In this document: positions 51,753 to 59,435 of the stretch, one piece after another
Position numbering within the stretch: position 1 is the first letter of the stretch
Layout: each line of letters opens with the position of its first letter
Assembly: GCA_030743005.1 (NCBI GenBank)
Contig: JASLTG010000007.1
Span: 31,479 to 95,478, forward strand
DNA from: Acidimicrobiales bacterium
GTDB lineage: Bacteria > Actinomycetota > Acidimicrobiia > Acidimicrobiales > Poriferisodalaceae
Direction of reading: 5' to 3'
DNA: 64,000 nucleotides
The notes under the pieces: generated by a model
Told to the model about the DNA's origin: nothing
Databases searched by the model: none
The model's input: the letters and a program-made list of their open reading frames with translations, nothing else
Position numbers and translations under genes: made by a program

Positions 51753-53216
51753 ATGACCGATGACTTAATGCTCAAAAGCGCAGAGGAGTTATCTCGCCTC
51801 GTCCACTCCCGCAAAGTTAGTTCTCGGGAACTCCTAGAAGAAGCCATTGGGCGATATGAAGCCTTTAATCCGAAAGTTAATGCCGTCACCGGACACCAGA
51901 TCGAAAATGCCCAACTAGAGGCAAACGAGGCAGATGAAGCGACAGCTCGAGGCGAATCTCACGGTCCGTTCCACGGTCTGCCGGTGACCATAAAAGAGGC
52001 CTACGACTGGGTGGGTACGCCGTCAACATGGGGTAACCCAGCATGGGCTGACAATTTCCCTAATTGCAACAGCCCCTCGGTTGACCGTTTGATCGGCGCC
52101 GGAGCCGTCATCTGGGCTAAGACCAACGTCCCGTTCATGCTGGGTGACTGGCAATCGTTCAACGACATCTATGGCTGCACCAACAACCCGTGGGATCTCA
52201 ATCGAACACCAGGTGGCTCCTCAGGCGGATCAGCAGTCTCTTTGGCCACCGGAATGTCAGCACTAGAGATTGGGAGCGACATCGGTGCCTCAATTCGAAA
52301 CCCAGCTCACTATTGCGGTGTGTTTGGACATAAACCGACCATGGGTCTGATACCGCAAACCGGCCATGCTGCACCCGGAGTAGAAACAGTCGTCGATATT
52401 GCGGTCATGGGTCCTCTTGCCCGGAGCGCGAATGATCTTGACCAAGCTCTTTCCGTGCTCGCTGGACCCGATGGTTTTGACGCGACTGGGTATCGAACTG
52501 AACTGCCTGAACCAAACAAGAAGTCACTTACTGACTACAGAGTTGGAGTGTTACTGGAGAGTCCGGCGTGCGCTACTTCTACAGCACTTATCGATCATCT
52601 GCAGCACACCGTCGATGATCTGGCGGGGCTAGGAGTTGACGTGGTTCAAGCCGCACCTTCGATCAACCAGAACGAATTTTTCGAAAACTATTTGTTGTTG
52701 CTACGAGCAGCAACAGGTGTAGCGATAGGCGATGAGGCGTTCAACGATGCCTTACCAGGTCATGAAGGCTGGGAACAAGGAGAGCGGACCTACAGAAATT
52801 TGGTCGATCACGCCGCGCATATGACTCACCGGGAATGGTATGCACTTCATCAGCAGCGAGAGCTCTACCGGAGAGATTGGTCGACCTTCTTCGAAGACTT
52901 TGATTTGCTCTTGTGTCCGGCAGCTGCGTCGACAGCTTTTGTGCATGACCACCAAGGGGAACGTCCAGATCGCACCATTGAAGTCAATGGTCAACAAGAG
53001 CCTGTTGTCGACCAATTATTTTGGGCTGGTTGGAGTTGCAGCGTTTACTTGCCCAGCACAGTGGCACCAGTTGGTCTCATCGACGGTTTACCTGTCGGAT
53101 TACAGATCGTTGCGCCACACCTCCACGACAGAAGGTCAATCCATTTCGCGTCGCTAGTTGAAGCCGAACTAGGTGGATTTGTGACCCCACCGGGTTACGA
53201 GAGAATTGGAAATTAG
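51753..53216 (+). CDS. Amidase signature family hydrolase (second copy)
   Basis: 487 residues. The catalytic Lys is in GLPVTIKEAYDWVG, the cis-Ser in GGSSGGSAVSLATG, and the nucleophile Ser in EIGSDIGASIRNPAHYCGVFGHKPT; the usual TDTGGS is SDIGAS, as in 6-aminohexanoate- and fatty-amide-type members. It lies 19 nt after the aminotransferase and 38 nt before TesB. Substrate unknown. Unlike the amidase at 22116 it carries the GHKP pattern of catabolic amidases. Confidence 0.92.
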   Translation: MTDDLMLKSAEELSRLVHSRKVSSRELLEEAIGRYEAFNPKVNAVTGHQIENAQLEANEADEATARGESHGPFHGLPVTIKEAYDWVGTPSTWGNPAWADNFPNCNSPSVDRLIGAGAVIWAKTNVPFMLGDWQSFNDIYGCTNNPWDLNRTPGGSSGGSAVSLATGMSALEIGSDIGASIRNPAHYCGVFGHKPTMGLIPQTGHAAPGVETVVDIAVMGPLARSANDLDQALSVLAGPDGFDATGYRTELPEPNKKSLTDYRVGVLLESPACATSTALIDHLQHTVDDLAGLGVDVVQAAPSINQNEFFENYLLLLRAATGVAIGDEAFNDALPGHEGWEQGERTYRNLVDHAAHMTHREWYALHQQRELYRRDWSTFFEDFDLLLCPAAASTAFVHDHQGERPDRTIEVNGQQEPVVDQLFWAGWSCSVYLPSTVAPVGLIDGLPVGLQIVAPHLHDRRSIHFASLVEAELGGFVTPPGYERIGN

Positions 53217-53254
53217 GCGACAAAGGAGCGCCACTTCTGGCAGCCTGTTGGTCA

Positions 53255-54103
53255 GTGGACGACTCCCTCGATGACCTACTCGATCTTCTGTCTCTTTCGC
53301 AGCAAGAAGAGACAAAATTTGTGGGGCGCGGCTCCGGGCATGCCGGCTATGGCTTGTTCGGTGGACATCAACTAGCGCAAGCGATTGTCAGTGCCTACCG
53401 CTCAGTGGATGCTCAGCGCCGACTGAATTCTGTGCACGGCTTTTTCCTACGCGGCGGTGACGGAAATCAAAACATCAGCTATGACGTTGAAAGCATCCGG
53501 GACGGACGAGCGTTTTGTCAACGACGAGTGACCGGCGTACAAAACGACAAACAGATTTTCGATTTAACAGCTTCATTCCATACTCCTGAAAATGGCCCTG
53601 GTGTGATCGCCCCCTCACCACCTCGTGGCGTTGAACCTCCCGAAGGGCTACCTACCTTTGAGGAGTGCATGCAACAAGTCGGCCCTATCTTTGGTGAGGA
53701 ATGGTCAGAGGGACCTCGACCGGTGGAATACCGAATCGAGAATGCTCCCTGGGCTCCAAATGGACCCTCTGAACAAGGTGGTATCAACTTTTGGTTCCGG
53801 GCGCGGCGGCGCTTAACAGACGAACCCGAGATTCACGCAGCGATCCTTGCCTACATGAGTGACGACTGTGTTGCGGACACCCTTTTGGTCCCTTATGGGC
53901 GTACTTGGGGCACCGAAGGGACCATGTTGGTCAGCTTGGATCACTCAATGTGGTTCCATGCCGAAGCGCGAGCTGATGAATGGATATACGTTGAGCAATG
54001 GCCAGTCGCAGCTTCAGGAGCGCGGGGCTTGGCACAAGCTCGAATGTGGCAAAACGGTGAACTCGTAGTCTCGGTAGCTCAGGAAGCCTTAACTCGTTTC
54101 TAA
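53255..54103 (+). CDS. tesB: Acyl-CoA thioesterase II (TesB-like)
   Basis: 282 residues from GTG at 53255. It has the double-hotdog layout: YGLFGGHQLAQAIVSAYRSV with the His/Gln site of the first hotdog, SVHGFFLRGGDGNQNISYDVE, QRRVTGVQNDKQIFDLTASFH, and in the second hotdog MLVSLDHSMWFH and YVEQWPVAASGARGLAQ. It hydrolyses medium to long acyl-CoA. Its stop overlaps by 4 nt the end of the convergent alpha/beta hydrolase. Confidence 0.93.
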   Translation: MDDSLDDLLDLLSLSQQEETKFVGRGSGHAGYGLFGGHQLAQAIVSAYRSVDAQRRLNSVHGFFLRGGDGNQNISYDVESIRDGRAFCQRRVTGVQNDKQIFDLTASFHTPENGPGVIAPSPPRGVEPPEGLPTFEECMQQVGPIFGEEWSEGPRPVEYRIENAPWAPNGPSEQGGINFWFRARRRLTDEPEIHAAILAYMSDDCVADTLLVPYGRTWGTEGTMLVSLDHSMWFHAEARADEWIYVEQWPVAASGARGLAQARMWQNGELVVSVAQEALTRF

Positions 54104-54957
54104 GCTCTGGCAGGTGTGTCGATGAACCAGGCGCGGAGCGAGTCGGCCACGCGTTCCAACGAAGCGAAACATCCGAAGTGATTAGAGCCAGTGAATACCT
54201 CTAGAGAACCTGAGGGGAGACGTTCCGCTATTGATGCAGCAGCAGTTGAAGGACGATCTTGGCCAGCGCCTCCGTATGCAACTAAGACGTCTATCGCAAC
54301 TTGAGATAAACGGTCCCAGCCCTGTTGGAGGAATTGCTCAAATGCTCTTGATTCAAGCAACGGGTCACATGCCAGTTCTATGGAACCGTCGGAGCGATCA
54401 ACGAAACCGTGACGGACGTATGCCTCCAAGCAGTCCTGATGTACTTCGTTTAACGGCGGGCGAGTGCTGTATCGATTGATCACTTCTTCCCGTGAAGGAA
54501 AAATTGAGCGTCGACGTTTTGTTGCCTCAACGAAATTGATTGATCCTGCAGGGCGATCTTCTGTACGTTCGAAAAGAATCGGCTCATAAACCCATGCTCG
54601 TTCGAAGGCACCGGGACGCTCAAGGCTCGTAAGAATGCTGGTGGCTCCGCCCATTGAATGACCGACCACCCATGCGTCTTGAAGGTCGAAAGCATCCACC
54701 ACCGATGTCAGATCCGCCACCATGCGGTGATCAAAAAAATTGATGTCGGAGGGACTGGTGGTTGCCCCGTGAGCGCGTAGATCGACACAAATTGCTCTGA
54801 AGTCGCTACCGAGCCTATTGATTATTGGCTCCCACATTCTGGAAACGAGACCTGTTCCGTGGACGAAGAGTGTCGGATGTCCTGCGCCCCCGTAATCGTG
54901 CACGGCAACTTGGACCTGGTCTTCAGAAGAGACAAAATGGCTGTGAGGTTCACGCAT
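54100..54957 (-). CDS. Alpha/beta hydrolase
   Basis: 285 residues from ATG at 54957 (MREPHSHFVSSEDQVQVAVHDYG); open codons upstream run into the CoA-transferase gene. HP TLFVHGTGLVSRMWEP is the oxyanion strand, the nucleophile elbow is VVGHSMGGATS with Ser, the acid probably lies after VLVAYGGAGQD and the His in GSNHFGCFASLE. It follows the CoA-transferase by 13 nt. One of two hydrolases flanking that gene. Possible ester, lactone or C-C hydrolase. Confidence 0.87.
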   Translation of the reverse strand: MREPHSHFVSSEDQVQVAVHDYGGAGHPTLFVHGTGLVSRMWEPIINRLGSDFRAICVDLRAHGATTSPSDINFFDHRMVADLTSVVDAFDLQDAWVVGHSMGGATSILTSLERPGAFERAWVYEPILFERTEDRPAGSINFVEATKRRRSIFPSREEVINRYSTRPPLNEVHQDCLEAYVRHGFVDRSDGSIELACDPLLESRAFEQFLQQGWDRLSQVAIDVLVAYGGAGQDRPSTAAASIAERLPSGSLEVFTGSNHFGCFASLERVADSLRAWFIDTPARA

Positions 54958-54970
54958 AGACAGAAGCCAT

Positions 54971-56167
54971 TCAGGCAACGATATTTTGGTCGTGTAATTC
55001 TTTGATCGCGCCTTGGCTGAACCCCAATTGGGCGAGTATTTCGTCGGTGTGTTCACCTTTGCCTGGTGAGTGGCGAGTTAGAGCTGTCGGAGTTCCACTG
55101 AACCTTGCCGGCGGTTTCACTGTCTTGATCGGCCCTGCGGTGGGATGTGTTTCGGTAACGATGATGTCGTTGTGTAGGACCTGAGGATCGTCAAATACCT
55201 CTTGGCGCGAAATCACCCTGGCACATGGCACATCTGCTGTCTCTAACGCTGATAGGGCATCACTAGTCGACATAGTTTTGAGGGTTGCCGCGAATTCCGA
55301 TCTTTGGGCATCAGCATTTTGCAAGCGCGCGTCGCGGGTAGCAAAGCGTGGGTCCTCAGCTAATTCTGGTCTCCCCAATGCTTCACAGGCGCCCTGGTAT
55401 TGGTCAAAGTTCACCCAGTTCGCAGCAATCTGACCGTCAGCGGTATCCCACGGTTCATACCATTCGCTATAGGTGGGCGCTGAACGGCCTTCGGGTAGTG
55501 ATTCGTTCCAGAAGACTTCCAGCCACATCCAATGAAGCATTGCATCGAGTAACGCGAGTTCAATATGTTGCCCTCCGGCTCCGTTGGAACGGGCAACTAA
55601 TGCTGCAAGCACAGCGTTTGCTCCGGCCATGGCTGTCGTTTTGTCAGCTACCACAGCTTTGACGTATGTGCCATTTTGGGCCTCCGCCATCCCTGAAATA
55701 GCCTGGATAATTGGATCATAGACAGGTCGATCTGCGTAGGGTCCGCTCGGGCCAAAACCGGACACCGAGAGGTATACCAAATCTGGATTGACCGCAGACA
55801 GAGCCGGATAGTCAATCTTTAGACGCTCTGCTACTCCTGGTCGAAAGTTCTGTATAAACACATCAGCTTCTGAAACGAGCTGCAACAAAATATCGCGCCC
55901 AGCATCGGAACGAATATCAAGGTCCATTCCTCTCTTATTTCGGTGCATATGAACCCAACATCCGGATTGGTCTCCGTTGATTGCGCCGGTCATCCGCATC
56001 ACATCTGGAACGCCGACCTTCTCAACGAAAACGACTTCGGCCCCTAATTCAGCCAACCAAGAACTCACCCACGGTCCAGCTACGGCGCTGGATACATCAA
56101 CGACTTTTATGCCAGCTAACGGACCGTTGCTGGCTGCTTGTGGGTCCTTCACGGGATTAGGCTCCAA
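54971..56167 (-). CDS. CaiB/BaiF family CoA-transferase (second copy)
   Basis: 398 residues. LAGIKVVDVSSAVAGPWVSSWLAELGAEVVFVE is recognisable by DVSSAVAGPW and LGAEVVFVE, followed by NKRGMDLDIRSDAGRDILLQL, FIQNFRPGVAERL and VYLSVSGFGPSGPYADRP. The catalytic Asp is expected near KAVVADKTTAM. It lies between two alpha/beta hydrolases and overlaps the upstream one by 11 nt, so the three form one operon. A pathway of CoA activation followed by hydrolytic cleavage is suggested. Confidence 0.92.
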   Translation of the reverse strand: MEPNPVKDPQAASNGPLAGIKVVDVSSAVAGPWVSSWLAELGAEVVFVEKVGVPDVMRMTGAINGDQSGCWVHMHRNKRGMDLDIRSDAGRDILLQLVSEADVFIQNFRPGVAERLKIDYPALSAVNPDLVYLSVSGFGPSGPYADRPVYDPIIQAISGMAEAQNGTYVKAVVADKTTAMAGANAVLAALVARSNGAGGQHIELALLDAMLHWMWLEVFWNESLPEGRSAPTYSEWYEPWDTADGQIAANWVNFDQYQGACEALGRPELAEDPRFATRDARLQNADAQRSEFAATLKTMSTSDALSALETADVPCARVISRQEVFDDPQVLHNDIIVTETHPTAGPIKTVKPPARFSGTPTALTRHSPGKGEHTDEILAQLGFSQGAIKELHDQNIVA

Positions 56168-56954
56168 GGTTTGAGTGCTTCGTGATGAAATCTACTGCCG
56201 CTCGGTTCCACCCTTTTGGATCGTGAGCGTTAACTGCGTGAGATGCTGGTAACTCAACGATCTCGACTTGAGGGATGAGTTGTACTTGAGGCAAATGTTT
56301 TTGGAAGCGTTGCTCTTCGATGCCGTTGGTAAATAGAACAGGGACCGAAATTTCTCGCAACGATTTTCCCAAAGGCAATGCGAAGTTTGTGATCCGAAAC
56401 GAAGAGGAGATGCCTTTGGCAGAATGTTCGCCGAATTCCTGATCCAACAAGCTGAGTGTTTCGTCTGCGATGCGCTTCGAACGGCCCGGGTTGATCCAGC
56501 TGTCACGAAGACATTCAACCCCTTCCTCATCTACCTGATCAGCAAGTTTGCTTACCATCGTGCGATTGCGTTCCTGCCATTCAATTGGGTCGGCAAAGCC
56601 TGAGGCCGAATTGGTGATAACCATCCCTGCAACCCTGTGAGGGCGTGCAACTGCGTAATGCATGACGAGTGCAGCACCCATTGATTGACCGACGAGCCAA
56701 ACGGTGTCGACACCTAGCTCCTGGCGGATCCGATCGAATTCTTCAACGTACCCCGACGGCTCATATTGAGCAGGGTCATCTGGGCTGGGTGAACGCCCAT
56801 GTCCCCACAATTCGATGACCACCGGTCGACAAACTTCTTGCAGAGCAGAAAGATTGTCATTCCAATAGGAGCGACTACCCAAGGCCCCGTGAACCAAAAG
56901 GGCTACTGGGCCCTCCCCTTGGTGGACTACGGCATGTAATTGTTTGTCGTTCAC
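56157..56954 (-). CDS. Alpha/beta hydrolase
   Basis: 265 residues. VALLVHGALGSRSYWNDNL carries the HG oxyanion motif, LWGHGRSPSPD follows, and the nucleophile elbow is LVGQSMGAALVMHYAVARP. The His lies in LPASHAVNAHDP. It overlaps the CoA-transferase start by 11 nt and is the first gene of the hydrolase-CoA-transferase-hydrolase set. Similar proteins act as esterases, lactonases or as MhpC-type C-C hydrolases; no choice can be made. Confidence 0.88.
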   Translation of the reverse strand: MNDKQLHAVVHQGEGPVALLVHGALGSRSYWNDNLSALQEVCRPVVIELWGHGRSPSPDDPAQYEPSGYVEEFDRIRQELGVDTVWLVGQSMGAALVMHYAVARPHRVAGMVITNSASGFADPIEWQERNRTMVSKLADQVDEEGVECLRDSWINPGRSKRIADETLSLLDQEFGEHSAKGISSSFRITNFALPLGKSLREISVPVLFTNGIEEQRFQKHLPQVQLIPQVEIVELPASHAVNAHDPKGWNRAAVDFITKHSNLGA

Positions 56955-57008
56955 TGCCAGCCATCATGGCATTACAACGAAGGTAATTGTCCTATCGTCA
57001 ATCTGGAA

Positions 57009-57878
57009 TTAACTGGTAGCAGGGCTTCCGCGGAGGCCGAGAGTCGCATGAACAAGCAATACGGCGAGCACTAAACAACCCCCTGTTATCGCTCTACCTG
57101 AAATTGTTTCCCCGACGACCCAAGCTGCGAACAGTGGGCTGAGCGCGGTTTCTCCCAAAATGAGAAGTGCAGTTTCTGGGCTTGGTAATAGGCGACCACC
57201 CAAAGTGATGAGCGCCATAGCTGTAGGCAGAATGATCAGGCCAAGTACAAGTAAGAGTGCGAGATCTTTGGAGGACAACGCCGCGCTGGTCCCCGCCAAT
57301 GCCAAAGCGATGCAACCTAAGAAGCCACCGCAGGCTGCTGTTGGCAGCATGTCGAGATGTTTGTTCATGCGGATAATCGTCAGATTGGCAGAGAAACCAA
57401 GGGAACAGCACAGAGCAAAAAGGTTCCCGTCGTCGAACAGTCCTCCCGACGCGCCGCCCACGGCTATAGCAACTCCGATTAAGGCGAAGGGCATCGACAG
57501 GAGTGTCCGACGAGCAACAGCAACTCCCGCCACGGTTCGGGTCCAAATAGCAGCCCAAAAGGGTGATAGGGCGAGTATTAACAACACATTCGACACAGGT
57601 GCGCGATCCACCGCTACCACGAACAGAATGGTCCCCGACCCGGACAAGATGCTGCTGACGACGCCCCATGGTCCAAGTGACGTCACAAGGTGAGGAAGTC
57701 TTCGTTTGTAACGACCCAAGAGGAAGACGCTTAACGAAAGCCCGAGGAGCCCTGTCCTCCACATAGCGTTAGTCATGCTCGGAGCATCAACGAGTCGAAC
57801 AAAAGTCGCATCAGGAATGATGGCTGCAACTCCAAGAGAAGTGAGCAGTAGACCTCGTCGATGTTCTGCGGTCGCCAC
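57009..57878 (-). CDS. DMT superfamily (EamA) transporter
   Basis: 289 residues from GTG at 57878, with about ten membrane segments in two EamA repeats; the second begins near NLFALCCSLGFSANLTIIRMNK. Such carriers export amino acids or other metabolites, or import small compounds. It begins 2 nt after the MttB-family gene stop and may be co-transcribed with the amine-demethylation genes, making methylated amines or derived amino acids candidate substrates by position only. Confidence 0.87.
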   Translation of the reverse strand: MATAEHRRGLLLTSLGVAAIIPDATFVRLVDAPSMTNAMWRTGLLGLSLSVFLLGRYKRRLPHLVTSLGPWGVVSSILSGSGTILFVVAVDRAPVSNVLLILALSPFWAAIWTRTVAGVAVARRTLLSMPFALIGVAIAVGGASGGLFDDGNLFALCCSLGFSANLTIIRMNKHLDMLPTAACGGFLGCIALALAGTSAALSSKDLALLLVLGLIILPTAMALITLGGRLLPSPETALLILGETALSPLFAAWVVGETISGRAITGGCLVLAVLLVHATLGLRGSPATS

Positions 57879-57880
57879 TC

Positions 57881-59431
57881 TTAGGTTCGGTCCAAGTGAA
57901 TTGGAAACATCTCGCGAATTAATTGATCAGCGGCGGTGTCGATATGGGAGGGAGGCGGGAGCGACAAGATCTCGTTCACTCTGCGGTGGGCGCGTTGGCG
58001 AACGTCTAACGAACCCGCATCTGACCAATCTTCAGGACTTGAGCGATCGCTAACTGAGGGATAGAGGTACTCGGTCTGCATGACCTGAAGAGTTTGCTCA
58101 TGGCCGAGAAAGTGTCCTGCGCCCTCTACGACATCTTGGATCACTTGGAGCGAGAGTGTGTCTGAGTCCACCTCTATACCCCTAATGGTCCGAGCCACGG
58201 CCCCTAGTAGATCGTTATCAATGACCAAAGTTTCTAAAGAGCACGCAAGGAGCGACGCCAACATCCCGGCTGATTCAAATACGACGTTTGCTCCTGCCTG
58301 AGCGGCCAAAGTGACGGTCGTTCCTTTTTCGTGCCCGGCCTGCTGATCAGGAAGCTTTGAATCTGCCATCCCGGCCGCGACTCCCGACGGTAGACCGATC
58401 CAATTGATTAACTGGGCAGCAGCGGCATTCAGTAAAGCTTCCTCGCCTGACCCACCTGACATAGCGCCGGTGCGAAGATCAGAAACGAATGGCCACATAC
58501 CGACGGTGCAGGGGTGTCCCGGAGACAGCAGGTTGACGCAGGTAAGACCAGCGAGACACTCAGCCAAAGCTTGGCTCAGAGAACCAGCCAGAGTTGCGGG
58601 AGAAGTCGCTCCAGCTTGACCTGCCGACAACAAGTTGACCGGCATTCCGACACGAACTTGTTCTGCCATACAAAGAGCTGATTCTTCAGCAAATCTGAGT
58701 GGCGGAACGACGAAGGTGTTGTTTGCAATGCAGAACGGTCGTTTTCGAAACTCGTCAGCGTGGGGATCGCCGGTAAGCGCGATATTGAACATTTGCGCAA
58801 CTTCATGCACATGCTCGGGTTGGAAGAAAGAAGTACCGATTGGCTTGGTCGTACTGCACAACACTGCGTACGCGGTGTTTAAGTCCAGTTCTCTGGATGT
58901 TTCAAGGTCGCGGGCCACCACCGTTCTGACATAAATGTCTATATGTTCGAGCGCGTCAATAACGCGTCCGATTTCGTACAAATCTCGTAGCGTGCTCGAT
59001 CGAAAAGTCGAACTGTCATGATCCAGCATCAAGACGGCTGCACCAGCAGTAGAGAAATGAACTCTTTGCCCTCCAATGTTGACGTCGCGATCCGAAGAAA
59101 ATCCATGAAGAGTGAATTCCTTGGCCGCGGTATCAATGGTGGAACGAATCAGGTCCTTCGGGAAACGAAGACGTTTATCGTCACCAAAGCTGCCACCGGC
59201 GGAGACAACTAAGTCGATGAACTCTGGAGTCGCTTGCCCCATACCAAGGTCTTGAAGAAGCGTTAAAGCAGCATCGAATATTTGTGTCATCTGTTCGCTG
59301 CTGAGTGGCTGGTATGCGCCACCGTTCATTCCCGGCTGAACCGCTCTTTCTTCAGAGGGGATTTCTGCTAAACGCTTCGCTACTCGAGCGCTCCTACCTC
59401 CGGCTCGACGAACGGAATCTTTGCCAGCCAT
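57881..59431 (-). CDS. MttB family (COG5598) methyltransferase without pyrrolysine
   Basis: 516 residues with no in-frame amber stop, so unlike archaeal MttB it contains no pyrrolysine. LSSEQMTQIFDAALTLLQDLGMGQATPEF, RFPKDLIRSTID, LSAGQAGATSPATLAG and NDLLGAVARTIRGIEVDSDTL are typical of the family, which moves methyl groups from trimethylamine, glycine betaine, proline betaine or carnitine to a corrinoid protein. No corrinoid protein gene is seen here. It lies 4 nt after a dimethylglycine-dehydrogenase-like gene, suggesting shared use of a quaternary amine. Confidence 0.93.
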   Translation of the reverse strand: MAGKDSVRRAGGRSARVAKRLAEIPSEERAVQPGMNGGAYQPLSSEQMTQIFDAALTLLQDLGMGQATPEFIDLVVSAGGSFGDDKRLRFPKDLIRSTIDTAAKEFTLHGFSSDRDVNIGGQRVHFSTAGAAVLMLDHDSSTFRSSTLRDLYEIGRVIDALEHIDIYVRTVVARDLETSRELDLNTAYAVLCSTTKPIGTSFFQPEHVHEVAQMFNIALTGDPHADEFRKRPFCIANNTFVVPPLRFAEESALCMAEQVRVGMPVNLLSAGQAGATSPATLAGSLSQALAECLAGLTCVNLLSPGHPCTVGMWPFVSDLRTGAMSGGSGEEALLNAAAAQLINWIGLPSGVAAGMADSKLPDQQAGHEKGTTVTLAAQAGANVVFESAGMLASLLACSLETLVIDNDLLGAVARTIRGIEVDSDTLSLQVIQDVVEGAGHFLGHEQTLQVMQTEYLYPSVSDRSSPEDWSDAGSLDVRQRAHRRVNEILSLPPPSHIDTAADQLIREMFPIHLDRT

Positions 59432-59435
59432 TGCT

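Noticed and set aside
57881..59431. Pyrrolysine-containing trimethylamine methyltransferase
   Set aside because: The frame is complete without any in-frame TAG and no pyl genes are visible, so it is a non-Pyl member.
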